Below, piece by piece: positions 42,423 through 51,941 of a stretch of 53,640 nucleotides of DNA. Position numbers and translations under genes: made by a program. Under the pieces are notes generated by a model. That model was not told the DNA's origin and ran no database searches. It worked only from the letters and a program-made list of their open reading frames with translations. The DNA lies in contig CAZLJF010000007.1 of NCBI GenBank assembly GCA_964559845.1, positions 1 through 53,640 of the forward strand. Direction: 5' to 3'. Every line of letters starts with the position of its first letter. The first letter of the stretch is position 1. This DNA is from WSZY01 sp964559845. GTDB taxonomy: Bacteria > Pseudomonadota > Zetaproteobacteria > Mariprofundales > Mariprofundaceae.

Positions 42423-42527
42423 TCACCCCGGAATATGGGAGATAAAGTAATAGAGAAACCAGGCAAATATGATGGCAGTTAATCCCAAGCCTGCCAGAAT
42501 CTTGTTACGCTCTTTCTTATCCATCAT
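42423..42527 (-). CDS. 34-aa single-helix membrane peptide
   Basis: The frame MMDKKERNKILAGLGLTAII ... SHIPG encodes a short basic N-terminus, one membrane helix (about 10-29) and a polar end. AAGGAGATT directly precedes the start, a strong ribosome site. Small single-helix proteins of this size occur in haem-copper oxidase loci as assembly or stability subunits. The assignment to such a role is inferred from position only. Confidence 0.65.
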   Translation of the reverse strand: MMDKKERNKILAGLGLTAIIFAWFLYYFISHIPG

Positions 42528-42548
42528 AATCTCCTTGGTTCATAAATT

Positions 42549-43067
42549 TTAATGTAGTGATGTTCTTTCAACTTTAAGGTCATGGGGAATCTCTTTCCAG
42601 AGCCTCTCCACCCGCGCTTTGGCATTTGCCAACTGCTCAGCGCTTATCCTTGTGGTAATAGCTCGCAATCGTTTCTCTGAATATTTGTCGCCAAGCGATG
42701 TAGCAAGCCAGAACCACACCGTCGCCTCCTGATAATCCTCCTCTACGCCGTCACCCAAGACATACATTTCGCCGAGGTGATACTGCGCCTTGGGAACACC
42801 TTGCATGGCTGCAGCCAGCAGCAGTTCATGAGCCTTTTTATAATCCTGCTTAAGATTGCCCCCCCCTCGCGCATAGAGAAGCCCCAGTTTATACTGGGCA
42901 ATCCTGTCACCGGAGCGTGATGCTGCCTGAAGCTCTTTCACTTTTTCATCACTGACAGATAGCGCAGCAGCCTGCTCTACCTTCTCATCGGGAGGTGTAA
43001 TCGCATAGGTTTTATAAAGCGAAAATGCGAACAGTAAAATTACGATAGCAATAAATGTTTTCATCAA
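42549..43067 (-). CDS. Sel1-repeat (TPR-like) protein
   Basis: 172 aa with an N-terminal hydrophobic signal or anchor (TFIAIVILLFAFSLYKTYA) and at least two Sel1-like repeats: DRIAQYKLGLLYARGGGN...DYKKAHELLLAAAM, and PKAQYHLGEMYVLGDGVEEDY. Sel1 repeats are protein-interaction solenoids. It sits between the Sco and small-peptide genes, so a role in oxidase assembly is possible but inferred. Confidence 0.82.
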   Translation of the reverse strand: MMKTFIAIVILLFAFSLYKTYAITPPDEKVEQAAALSVSDEKVKELQAASRSGDRIAQYKLGLLYARGGGNLKQDYKKAHELLLAAAMQGVPKAQYHLGEMYVLGDGVEEDYQEATVWFWLATSLGDKYSEKRLRAITTRISAEQLANAKARVERLWKEIPHDLKVERTSLH

Positions 43068-43167
43068 TTCCTCAAATTAGTGGATTTTGACTCCGCCTCA
43101 TAAACCGGATCCTGAAGCAACTGTTCAGACTGCCCTTTGGCGTCAAAAGCGAATCCTACTAGGAGTT

Positions 43168-43776
43168 TCACGATCTTGGAATCTGTCTCCGCAATGCTTC
43201 GGCAATGTCTGCAGGTGCTGTATGATCACTCATCATGTCCGACACCTCTCCCTGCGTATTGATCAGAAAGAGATAGCTGGCATGGCTGACCAGATAACTG
43301 TCTCCTTGTCTATCTCCTTCATCACTAAAAAACTCCACCGAATACTTTTCAGCAACCTGCCTGATCTCATCCATAGAACCTGACAGGCCGATGATCTTCG
43401 GATGAAAAAAGGCGACATACCTGCTCAGGTGCTCGACACTGTCACGCATCGGATCAACAGTAATAAATAGCGGTTGCACCTTCGCCCTTTCGCCTTCACT
43501 TAACAGATCCAACGCCTCGGCAACATGGTTCATTGTGGTCGGACAGACATCCGGACAGTGGGTATAGCCAAAAAAAAGCAGCACGAGCTTACCGCGAAAC
43601 TGCTGCAGTGAAACGGGACCGGAGTTGCTGTGGAGAACAAAATCACCGCCAATGCGGCCTGAGTCGAATGCCTCTTCATCGGAACCGGCCACAAACAGCG
43701 AGACGATCGCTGCAAGCACAAGGGCTATCACAATCAATATTATGACAACCGAACGCATCTGTGTTTGTTTGGACAT
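43168..43776 (-). CDS. Sco/SenC copper chaperone for cytochrome oxidase
   Basis: 202 aa. A membrane anchor (about 9-31) is followed by a thioredoxin-fold domain with the CxxxC motif (Cys74, Cys78 in YTHCPDVCPTT) and the conserved His165 (LVSHASYLFLI). These three residues bind Cu and insert it in the CuA centre of subunit II. Its place in the oxidase locus fits. The family call is firm; which of the two CuA subunits it serves is unknown. Confidence 0.95.
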   Translation of the reverse strand: MSKQTQMRSVVIILIVIALVLAAIVSLFVAGSDEEAFDSGRIGGDFVLHSNSGPVSLQQFRGKLVLLFFGYTHCPDVCPTTMNHVAEALDLLSEGERAKVQPLFITVDPMRDSVEHLSRYVAFFHPKIIGLSGSMDEIRQVAEKYSVEFFSDEGDRQGDSYLVSHASYLFLINTQGEVSDMMSDHTAPADIAEALRRQIPRS

Positions 43777-43854
43777 ATACCAACCGCTCCGGATCAGATC
43801 TGAACCGGAACTATATAGAGAAAGACGGATAAATCATCCGTAATGAGCAAACAA

Positions 43855-44745
43855 TCAGACAGCGTCGATAACCAGCACGCCAAAGAGAAGAATAAAATAG
43901 ACCAGTGAAAAGGCAAAAACACGCATATCACAATCACGGTCTGAGAGAAGGAAGCGCACAGCCGTGAAAAGAAAAACTGCACTCAAGACAATGGAAGCAA
44001 CCAGGTAATAGAAACCGGCCATCCCGAAGAAGTATGGAAGTGTCGCTACAGGCAGTAAAACGGCTGTATAGATCGCAATGCGAATCTTGGTGGCCTGCAC
44101 ACCGCAGGCAACAGGGATGACGGGTACATTGGCGCGCGCATAATCCTCACGATATTTAAGCGCCAGAGCCAGGGCATGCGGCTGCTGCCATACCACCATA
44201 ATCGCAAACAGAATCCAGGCTGCAGCATCAAGCTCACCCGTGACAGCGGCATAACCAACCATCGGCGGCACTGCTCCGGCAATACCACCCAGCTGATTAG
44301 CCCAGGGCGTTGTCCGCTTAGCCATTATCGTATAAACCACGACATAGCCAACGACACCCACCGCAGTAACCAGTGCTGTAAGCGGATTTACCACATAGCC
44401 CATCAATGCAAGCGAGCCAACGGAGAATAGCAGGGCGACACCCAGAGCATCTCTGACCGGAATAATATCCAGCGCCATGGCCCGATTGCTTGTGCGCTTC
44501 ATGATACGGTCAATATCACGATCATAGATGTTATTAAGCATGCATGAACCGGCAGTTGCCAGCCCAAGGGTCAGAAAGGTCCAGAAGATCACGCTCCAGT
44601 CAGGTAGTATGCCGTGGTTACCAAAGTAGATACCGGTCAGGGCGGCTACCAGTGTAAGGCCGACAATACCGGGCTTGGCAATCGAGACATAGGCAGAGAG
44701 AAGTGAATGTTGCTCAATACCCTGGTCAAGAACCTGATCGGACAT
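43855..44745 (-). CDS. ctaB: Protohaem IX farnesyltransferase (haem O synthase)
   Basis: A 296-aa polytopic prenyltransferase that adds farnesyl to haem B, giving haem O for ctaA. Asp-rich motif I is NNIYDRDIDRIMKRTSNR (substrate binding). WQQPHALALALKYREDY is also conserved. It has 8-9 helices. The start ATG 44745 has GGGGG upstream. Together with ctaA and Sco it provides the cofactors of the oxidase encoded upstream. Confidence 0.95.
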   Translation of the reverse strand: MSDQVLDQGIEQHSLLSAYVSIAKPGIVGLTLVAALTGIYFGNHGILPDWSVIFWTFLTLGLATAGSCMLNNIYDRDIDRIMKRTSNRAMALDIIPVRDALGVALLFSVGSLALMGYVVNPLTALVTAVGVVGYVVVYTIMAKRTTPWANQLGGIAGAVPPMVGYAAVTGELDAAAWILFAIMVVWQQPHALALALKYREDYARANVPVIPVACGVQATKIRIAIYTAVLLPVATLPYFFGMAGFYYLVASIVLSAVFLFTAVRFLLSDRDCDMRVFAFSLVYFILLFGVLVIDAV

Positions 44746-45118
44746 GGTCTACCCCCTTTGTTTCGTATTCAACAATCGATGACTTCGTAACAATCAGCTA
44801 ATGCACCATGGACGGGCGCATAAATCAATGACGTATACACAACCCACCGATTTTCAGGGAAAGTGAAAATAGCGCCTATTTTTCTGACGTTTTCCATTTG
44901 GACGGCTTGCAACCCTCCAAATGGCCGTCGGCCTCTTTGCCGCATTTTTCGCTTTCCGTAAAATAAAAAGACCATAGACGGACTTTTTATAACTTCACTG
45001 GAATTGAACCAATTCAATCACCAGGGTAAAGATAGAAGTATATGTTTACCGTGATGATGAATAGTTGCAAATAAAAGGAGAGCGGCTCCCCGCACGGGGG
45101 AGCCACTCTTTACCTCTA
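44746..45118. other. 373-bp spacer between coxI and ctaB with terminator and dyads
   Basis: It holds the coxI terminator (45079-45109) and a 9-bp hairpin (CCATTTGGA 44894-44902 with TCCAAATGG 44916-44924). That hairpin overlaps an alternative pairing, GACGGC (44901-44906) with GCCGTC (44924-44929). The frame 44769-45017 lacks family features and is not called a gene. Confidence 0.5.
45079..45109 (-). terminator. Terminator after coxI
   Basis: AGAG-GGCTCCCC / GGGGAGCC-CTCT with one mismatched base in each arm and a 4-5-base loop. On the minus strand it is followed by CCTTTTATT. It lies just after the coxI stop codon. Confidence 0.85.
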
Positions 45119-46798
45119 TCAGTGAGCCTCGGCGTGTTTGCGCGCCTCCAGATCATACTGAATCGCAGGGTTCTTACCATAACCGTATGGAGTCCATCCC
45201 TCAGGGATGATCAACGGATCAGGGAAGTTGCCCTGGCCAGGAACAGTAGCCGTCTGGGAGAATTCCAGAGACTCGGAGTTCCATGGATTCTGAGGTGCCT
45301 TCTTACCGGCAATCGCACCATGGATGAAAGCTACAATCGTCAGCAGTGCCGATACGAATGTAATATAGACACCGATGGTAGACCAGTGATGAGCTGATGT
45401 GATCACCGGATTGTCAGCGAACATAGCATAGTCCATGTAACGACGCGGCATGCCTTCGATACCGGCGAAGTAAAGCGGACCCATCACCATGTTCATACCG
45501 ATGAAGAAGCCAACAGCAGTCAGTTTGGTCAAAGCCTCGTTGCAGTAGCGGCCTGACAACTTGGGCATGTAGTAGAACACACCTGCAAAGATTGCCATTG
45601 CACCTGCCACAGCCATTACATAGTGGAAGTGGGACATAATGACATAGGAATCGGAGATACCGTAGTCAATCGACGACAGTGCATTCGGAATACCGGTCAG
45701 TGCGCCGATAATCAGCATCAGGTATGCACATACAGCCCAGACCATCGGACCGGTATATTCAACCGCACCCTTGTAGAGCGTCATGATGGTATTCAACATG
45801 AATATGCCGAACGGCAGCGAAATCAACAGCGTTGTGAAGGTCTGCAAAACACGCAGCCAGTCCGGAAGACCGGCAACATAGGCGTGGTGAACCCACACAT
45901 CACCACCAGCCGGAATGAACATCATGATTGCAAATACGGTCGCACGATAGTTGAACCAGTCGTTGCGAGAGAATGTTGCAAAGATTTCAGCAATCACGCC
46001 CATGAACGGCAGCAGGATCACATATACCGCCGGATGCGAGTAGAACCAGAAAAGGTTCTGATACAGCAGCACGTCACCACCCGCTTCCGGATTATAGAAG
46101 CCGAAGCCCAGATATTTATCCAGAGAAAGCAGCAGCACAGATGCAGCCAGTACTGGCACGAAGATCAGCTGGATAATGTTTGCCGAGAATACACACCAGA
46201 CCATGATATTCATCTGGAACCAGCCCATGCCCTCTGCACGCATGAATGACACGGTACATGCCAGGTTTACGGCACCGAACACGGAAGACATACCCAGCAC
46301 GATAACAACCAGGGAGTAGAGCGCGGTATTACCAACATTCTCGGTCAGGGAATATGGCGGATAACCGGTCCACATACCATTATAGGAATCAGGAATAACC
46401 AGGTTAGCCAGTGCGATCAGGATACCGGACCACAGGAGCCATACAGAAAAGGCATTGACGCGAGGGAAGGCCATATCTTTTGCACCGATCATGATCGGAA
46501 CAGCCCAGTTGGCGAAGAAACCGAGCAACGCGGGAATCTGGAAGCCCAGAATCATTACCGCACCGTGCATGGTAAGCCACAGATTGTAGACATTACCATC
46601 TTCGGTCAGATCCGGGCCCACAGAACCCAGCTCAATACGCATTGCTGTCGCAGCAAGGCCCGCCACAACGAATGATGCAATTGCGCCAATCAGATACCAG
46701 ACACCGATAACCTTATGGTCAAGGGTGAACAGCCACTCTTTTACTGTTTTGGGATTACCCGGCTTACCGCCCGGCTCATGCCCCATAAAACCACTCAT
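45119..46798 (-). CDS. ctaD: Cytochrome c oxidase subunit I, A2 type
   Basis: A 559-aa 12-helix catalytic subunit. Low-spin haem ligands are His78 (TMHGAVMI) and His392. The binuclear centre has His255 and Tyr259 in FYSHPAVYVILLP, His304/305 (WVHHAYVAG) and His390 (MSHFHYVM). The YS-HPAVY motif, in place of HPEVY, marks the A2 subfamily, in which the channel Glu is replaced by a Tyr-Ser pair. It should reduce O2 and pump protons in the inner membrane. It is the last gene of coxIII-coxII-coxI. Confidence 0.96.
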   Translation of the reverse strand: MSGFMGHEPGGKPGNPKTVKEWLFTLDHKVIGVWYLIGAIASFVVAGLAATAMRIELGSVGPDLTEDGNVYNLWLTMHGAVMILGFQIPALLGFFANWAVPIMIGAKDMAFPRVNAFSVWLLWSGILIALANLVIPDSYNGMWTGYPPYSLTENVGNTALYSLVVIVLGMSSVFGAVNLACTVSFMRAEGMGWFQMNIMVWCVFSANIIQLIFVPVLAASVLLLSLDKYLGFGFYNPEAGGDVLLYQNLFWFYSHPAVYVILLPFMGVIAEIFATFSRNDWFNYRATVFAIMMFIPAGGDVWVHHAYVAGLPDWLRVLQTFTTLLISLPFGIFMLNTIMTLYKGAVEYTGPMVWAVCAYLMLIIGALTGIPNALSSIDYGISDSYVIMSHFHYVMAVAGAMAIFAGVFYYMPKLSGRYCNEALTKLTAVGFFIGMNMVMGPLYFAGIEGMPRRYMDYAMFADNPVITSAHHWSTIGVYITFVSALLTIVAFIHGAIAGKKAPQNPWNSESLEFSQTATVPGQGNFPDPLIIPEGWTPYGYGKNPAIQYDLEARKHAEAH

Positions 46799-46814
46799 AA
46801 GTTACTCCTCCTAC

Positions 46815-47606
46815 TTAAATTTGCGCTTCAGAAGAAGCGGTGTTTTCAACAACTTCAGCAGCAGGTGCCACGTCAGCTTCGCCCAGTTCGGATGCCATAA
46901 AGGCATCATAGTCAGCCTGGGAAAGTACTTTTATCTTACCGAACATACGGGAGTGGTTCTCACCGCAGTACTCACGGCAGGTAATGACACTTTCACCCAC
47001 TACATCAGGCATGAACCACTCCCAGGTAATACGGCCAGGCATCAGGTCTTCCGTTACACGGAACTGATTCATATAGTGAGAATGGACCACATCGTCACTG
47101 GTCATACGCAAAACAACAGGCTTGCCTACAGGAACAACCAGTTCATCGTAGGTTTCAACACCGTTCTCATACTCGTATGTCCAGTTCCACATCGCACCGG
47201 TCAGCTTCACCTCCTGGGCATCAGCAGGAACTTCACGATAGTGGTTGTGAAGATCAAACCCCATAGCATACAGCCACAGGTCATCCGCCAGGAAGAGAAC
47301 CATTGGGATCACAGCCCAGCCAATACGAGCCTGCGCACCCAGAGTCGGCTGCTGGCCAGTCTGGTTGGTGGCACTGCGACGGAAGCCAAGCAGCAGCCAG
47401 AGGCAGAAGATAGAGAACAACACACCGATAACGGTGATATCAACCATAGTCTCATGCCACATCTGGTCATAGTGAGCATGCGGCGTCAGGCCGTTGTAGC
47501 TCTCACGGTGGGCAGGATTGCCGGTAAATGCAAATGCGGAAGTTGCAAATGCAGGAGTCGCAGCCAGTGCCGCAAGACCCTTAAACATCATAGATTTCAG
47601 TTTCAT
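46815..47606 (-). CDS. ctaC: Cytochrome c oxidase subunit II (CuA)
   Basis: 263 aa with a signal peptide (MKLKSMMFKGLAALAATPAF, cleavage near AFA), two membrane helices (about 55-75 and 97-117) and a periplasmic CuA domain: HSHYMNQF then CREYCGENHSRM. No haem c motif follows, so it is an aa3 and not a caa3 subunit II. I chose ATG 47606 (GGGGGAT upstream) over 47630. It has an Ala/Glu-rich C-terminal tail. Confidence 0.95.
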   Translation of the reverse strand: MKLKSMMFKGLAALAATPAFATSAFAFTGNPAHRESYNGLTPHAHYDQMWHETMVDITVIGVLFSIFCLWLLLGFRRSATNQTGQQPTLGAQARIGWAVIPMVLFLADDLWLYAMGFDLHNHYREVPADAQEVKLTGAMWNWTYEYENGVETYDELVVPVGKPVVLRMTSDDVVHSHYMNQFRVTEDLMPGRITWEWFMPDVVGESVITCREYCGENHSRMFGKIKVLSQADYDAFMASELGEADVAPAAEVVENTASSEAQI

Positions 47607-47620
47607 TCGAATTATCCCCC

Positions 47621-48370
47621 TTACACCCACAGAAATATTTGCAACAACGCAACAATGCCCAGGATATTCACAAAGTGAACATACATGGTCATGGAGCGTG
47701 CGTAAGACGGACTCAGGCGACCCTTCATAGCCGCCTGCAGCGGCGTCAGCATCACCAGAAGACCGATAACAATATGAGCAACGTGGATACCGGTAAAGCC
47801 GAACAGCGCAGTCGCATAAGCGTTAACACCTGCAGTAAAGCCCTGAGCAGCAAGATCACTCCAGTTACCGATCACGCTTGCCATGAAGCCGGCCCAGATC
47901 ACAACAGAGATCAGAGTCATCATGACGAAACCAGAAGCATCGCCTGCCTGCTGTTTCTTGCGCGCCAGACCGATAGTGATACTGGACAACACCAGAATTG
48001 CAGTCTCCACAACCGGAGCATGAATTTCAGGCGTGCCGACCGGAGGCCATACAGGCGCACCGATACGTGCAACCCAGTAGCCGGCCAGAACGCCGCCCAC
48101 AGTCATCACTTCAGTTCCGATAAACATTAACATCGCTGGTGGAGACCAGCCCTCATCATCAATAACGCCGATGGTTTCACCAGCCCAACCAAGACCGCCA
48201 AGCACGGTCAACGCAGCACCAATGGCCAGGCAAGCCATTGCTGCAGCTGCCTGTTCATAGTTGAACTGCAGCATAAAGGCCCATGGCAGGAACAAGCCCG
48301 AACCGAAACCCACCATCAGTGGATACGGACTTGTGTGCCAGTGCCGAGTTTCATGTACGATTTGACTCAT
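47621..48370 (-). CDS. ctaE: Cytochrome c oxidase subunit III
   Basis: A 249-aa membrane subunit with about seven helices. Typical patterns are HWHTSPYPLMVGFGSGLFL, MLMFIGTEVMTVGG (the helix with the conserved acidic residue), FTGIHVAHIVIGLLVML and the C-terminal MYVHFVNILGIVALLQIF. It is the first gene of the operon; its promoter should lie in the AT-rich region upstream (48371-48802). The order III-II-I is unusual compared with the common II-I-(assembly)-III. Confidence 0.93.
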   Translation of the reverse strand: MSQIVHETRHWHTSPYPLMVGFGSGLFLPWAFMLQFNYEQAAAAMACLAIGAALTVLGGLGWAGETIGVIDDEGWSPPAMLMFIGTEVMTVGGVLAGYWVARIGAPVWPPVGTPEIHAPVVETAILVLSSITIGLARKKQQAGDASGFVMMTLISVVIWAGFMASVIGNWSDLAAQGFTAGVNAYATALFGFTGIHVAHIVIGLLVMLTPLQAAMKGRLSPSYARSMTMYVHFVNILGIVALLQIFLWV

Positions 48371-48802
48371 CTACAACACCCTCCTCTAGGATTTTCTAAC
48401 ACTGTTTTTAATAAATAATTATAGGCTTTTTCATGAAACCAAGGGGTGACCCAAATTCAAAAAAAGACGTTTGATTTCACTTCAAGTTACCGAAATAAAA
48501 CAGCTTTTTATCTTTAAAGCCACTCCATACAGCCACAATTGAGCCATAATTGATGGGCAACAATACGTACCCACGCAAAAACTGCAAGCCCTTTTATGAA
48601 AAAAAATTAACACTTCATTCATGTGAAATAACCTACAAATCCAGTTGGTTTCTGGTATTGAAATCTCTGCCTGCGAAGTCCTGCCCCCCTTCACTTCCAA
48701 TCGATTGATGGCAGGTTTAGCTTGCTGTAACATACGACTCCATACACAGGGGAGAGCAGATGAGCACAGACGCACTCACGATGAAGATTCATCCCGCAAC
48801 CT
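48371..48802. other. AT-rich intergenic region with divergent promoters
   Basis: 432 bp between ctaE (minus) and the APH/ATPase gene (plus). Long A/T runs (TTTTTAATAAATAATTATAGG, split by single bases) suggest promoters for the cox operon. I see no gene; the frame at 48482-48775 has no family features. Confidence 0.45.
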
Positions 48803-50329
48803 ATGGATAAAGAGGGGCTGCCCGCGCATATTCAGGCATTTCTTGATCCGGCCACCTATCCGCATCCGGTCAAAGAGATCAGGCTGATTCAAACCCATAT
48901 CTCATGGGTGTTCCTGACCGGTGGCGTCGTCTACAAAATAAAAAAGCCCGTCAACTTCGGCTTTCTCGATTTCACAAGCCTTGCGAAACGCAAACGGGCA
49001 TGTGCAGATGAACTGAGGCTCAACCGCCGGCTGGCCCCTGGAATCTATCTGGATGTTCTGCCTCTATACAGGAGCGAAGGCGGCTACCGGATCGGCAACA
49101 GCCCGGGCAATCGGCATCACATTATCGATTACTGCCTTAAAATGGTCGAGTTTGATCAGAATGATCTCTTTGACCTCCGGCTTGAACAAAACCGCTTCGA
49201 CCCGCAATGGATGGATCAGCTTGCCCTCTCCATCGCCCGCTTCCATCTGACCGCCGAGAACAGCCCTTCTATTGAGCAGTTCGGCAATCCGGAACTTCTC
49301 TACGACCATATTCAGGCAAGCCTGCATGTTGCCGGGGAGCATCTCCACGCAGGCCGGATGATCCGGGTTCTGGAGAGCTTGAAACAGAAAAGCAGGAAGT
49401 GGTTCAGTGCAGCAAAGGAAGCGCTGGCAGCACGGCAACACGACCACCATATCCGCAATTGCCACGGCGACCTCCATCTGAAAAACATCGCCCTGTTCAA
49501 TAACAGGCCCACTGCTTTTGACTGCATTGAATTTAATGATGAGTTCCGAATGATTGACACCATGAATGATGCAGCATTCCTTGTGATGGACTGCGATGCC
49601 CGTAACCGGGCGGATCTTGGCTATCGCTTTCTCTCACGCTACCTTGAGCAGACAGGTGATTACGCAGGTCTGGAGCTACTCCCACTCTATCTCTCATACA
49701 GGGCAGGTGTACGGGGAAAAGTTTCGTGCCTATCGGCCGACAACCCGGCCCTGCGACAGGATGAGGCCGCAGAACTATATAACGCTGCACGAGACTATTT
49801 TGTGCTGGCAGAGCAGTATCTTTCACATCGAAAGCCGCACCTGTTTATCATTGGCGGACTCTCCGGTAGCGGTAAAAGCCATCTCTCCCTGCTTGGGCTC
49901 CGGTATGAGAAAGCAATCATTATCCGTTCGGATGCCACACGCAAACGTATCGCCGAACATCACACCGAGCTTCCACTCTACAGCCAGACAATGCACCGTC
50001 TAACCTACCAGGCCATGTTCGATGCGGCAAAAACAGCCCTCAAGGCAGGTTTTTCGGTGATACTGGATGCCACCTTTCTGCACCCTGCAAGCAGACAGGC
50101 TGTGATAGAATTGGGTGCCACCCTGAACACTCCTCTCTCTTTCTACTGGCTGGAGATGGATAAAGAGCTACTTAGAAAGAGGATCAAACAGCGCGCCGCC
50201 AGAAACAGCGACATCTCGGATGCCGACCTGGAGGTGCTGAAAGGGCAGTTGGACAAATACCGGCGGCCGGATGAACCCTGCATACAGTTTGTTACAGACA
50301 GCAACAACTGGCCGATAAGGAAGCACTAA
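48803..50329 (+). CDS. Bifunctional APH-like kinase / P-loop ATPase fusion
   Basis: 508 aa. The N-terminal half (about 1-330) is an aminoglycoside-phosphotransferase-like kinase with NCHGDLHLKNIALF and FDCIEFNDEFRMIDTMND. The C-terminal half (about 345-508) is a zeta-toxin/AAA-like P-loop kinase with GGLSGSGKSHLSL, SDATRKRIA and DATFLHPASRQAV. This fusion is widely annotated in Proteobacteria; the substrate is unknown. ATG 48803 is the first plausible start. It is followed convergently by the PhoH gene. Confidence 0.85.
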   Translation: MDKEGLPAHIQAFLDPATYPHPVKEIRLIQTHISWVFLTGGVVYKIKKPVNFGFLDFTSLAKRKRACADELRLNRRLAPGIYLDVLPLYRSEGGYRIGNSPGNRHHIIDYCLKMVEFDQNDLFDLRLEQNRFDPQWMDQLALSIARFHLTAENSPSIEQFGNPELLYDHIQASLHVAGEHLHAGRMIRVLESLKQKSRKWFSAAKEALAARQHDHHIRNCHGDLHLKNIALFNNRPTAFDCIEFNDEFRMIDTMNDAAFLVMDCDARNRADLGYRFLSRYLEQTGDYAGLELLPLYLSYRAGVRGKVSCLSADNPALRQDEAAELYNAARDYFVLAEQYLSHRKPHLFIIGGLSGSGKSHLSLLGLRYEKAIIIRSDATRKRIAEHHTELPLYSQTMHRLTYQAMFDAAKTALKAGFSVILDATFLHPASRQAVIELGATLNTPLSFYWLEMDKELLRKRIKQRAARNSDISDADLEVLKGQLDKYRRPDEPCIQFVTDSNNWPIRKH

Positions 50330-50442
50330 AAAGATACCTGATCTGCGAGCAAAGAGAAAACTGCGTTTTTTCCTTTGCACTCTGATTTATTGCAAGGACG
50401 CAATAAATCAGCATCTCCATGGCAGAAAAGAAAGAGTGACCG

Positions 50443-51804
50443 CTACAGCACCTCGGTTGCATGCGCGGCAAGCCGTGAGCGCTCACTCTCTTTCAGTACA
50501 ATGTGCCCTGCATGCGGCCAGTCCGCAAACTGCATGACAACTTTAGAGAGGCCGTTGGTGTGTGCCGTCAGGTATGGTGTATCGATCTGTGCATTGTTAC
50601 CCAGAATAATAATTTTCGAACCCTCGCCCATCCGCGTTACGATAGTCTTCATCTGGTGCGGTGTCAGGTTCTGCGCCTCATCAACAATCAGCCATGTGCG
50701 CGTAAAGGTACGGCCACGCGCAAAGGAGAGGGCAGCAATCTCAATCCGGTGTTCTCCCAGTATGGATGCGAGATCCTGTGACTCCTCGCCCAGCAGATAG
50801 GAGAGGTTATCGGTAATGGCGCCCATCCACGGCTCCATCTTCTCTTTCTCTGTACCCGGCAGATAGCCGATATCCTGCCCCATCGGCACTGTTGCCCTTG
50901 TCACCAGAATCCGGTCATAAATGCCGACATCCAGTGTCTGGTGAAGACCGCAGGCCAGCGCCAGCAATGTTTTGCCCGACCCGGCAAGTCCCAGCAGGCT
51001 GACCATATCCAGATCAGCATCCATCAGCAGGTTCATGGCCATATCCTGCTCCAGATTCCTTGCCTGCACTCCCCATACCGCATGACGTTCGCTGCGGTGT
51101 GAATAGGAGTCATCCATCTGCACGACACGCTCCTCACCTACATCCCTGCAGCGATAGGCAATTTCACGTTCTCCCGGCGGCAGAATGAAGCTGTTGATGT
51201 TTGGCAATGATACATCTTGCGGCCACGTCACCGTATAACGGTTGCCATGATCGAGTTCCGTGACCTTCATGCCTTCGGACATGGTGGCCCAATGCTCATC
51301 ATCGACCTTTACCTGGCCGCTGGAGAGCACGTCAAGATCCTCAACCACCCGATCCGAGCGGTAATCCTCCGAGACCAGCCCCACAGCACGCGCCTTGATG
51401 CGCAGATTGATATCCTTGGAGACAAGGATGACATCTCGATCCGGATTCTCCTTCTGCAGGGACATCGTGACAGCAAGAATCCGGTTGTCACCATAGTCGC
51501 GCGAAAAGGATTCCGGCAATATATCTGAAACATTGTGACTCATCTGAAAGAACAGACGGCCGCCACCGGGCAGGGGGCACCCTTTCGTCATATCATCGAC
51601 ATCGCTGATCTCATCCAGATAACGGGATACCTCACGCACATTGCGGGCAAGCTCGTCCACACCACGCTTGACCTTGTCCATCTCCTCAAGCACTACCACG
51701 GGAAGCACAACATCATGTTCATCAAAGCGGCTTAACGCATTGGGATCATGAATCAGAACATTGGTATCAAGGACATAAATCTTACGTTCATGCGGTGCTA
51801 TCAC
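50443..51804 (-). CDS. PIN-domain PhoH-family ATPase
   Basis: 453 aa. The N-terminal PIN nuclease domain (about 5-130) shows IYVLDTNVLIHDP with its metal-binding Asp, and LEEMDKVKRGVDELARN. The C-terminal PhoH ATPase has LLGLAGSGKTLLALACG (Walker A) and WLIVDEAQNLTPHQMKT (Walker B). Fusions of this kind (PhoH2/YlaK type) are RNA helicase-nucleases. The start is GTG 51804: AAGGAG lies 6 bases upstream and the protein then begins right at the PIN strand; the upstream frame to 51927 is not conserved-looking. Confidence 0.9.
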   Translation of the reverse strand: MIAPHERKIYVLDTNVLIHDPNALSRFDEHDVVLPVVVLEEMDKVKRGVDELARNVREVSRYLDEISDVDDMTKGCPLPGGGRLFFQMSHNVSDILPESFSRDYGDNRILAVTMSLQKENPDRDVILVSKDINLRIKARAVGLVSEDYRSDRVVEDLDVLSSGQVKVDDEHWATMSEGMKVTELDHGNRYTVTWPQDVSLPNINSFILPPGEREIAYRCRDVGEERVVQMDDSYSHRSERHAVWGVQARNLEQDMAMNLLMDADLDMVSLLGLAGSGKTLLALACGLHQTLDVGIYDRILVTRATVPMGQDIGYLPGTEKEKMEPWMGAITDNLSYLLGEESQDLASILGEHRIEIAALSFARGRTFTRTWLIVDEAQNLTPHQMKTIVTRMGEGSKIIILGNNAQIDTPYLTAHTNGLSKVVMQFADWPHAGHIVLKESERSRLAAHATEVL

Positions 51805-51941
51805 GACAATCTCCTTTACTGCACATTTCAATAGATAGCGTGGCAGAAACCGGAAGGGATGCAAGTTCATTTTTGATTGGAGAAACAGTGCCTGACAAAT
51901 GCTTGACAACCATCTGATGATGGGCATGATTCGCCGCGTTC

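Noticed and set aside
44769..45017. 82-aa minus-strand frame between coxI and ctaB
   Set aside because: No family features or membrane pattern, and it overlaps dyads; probably chance.
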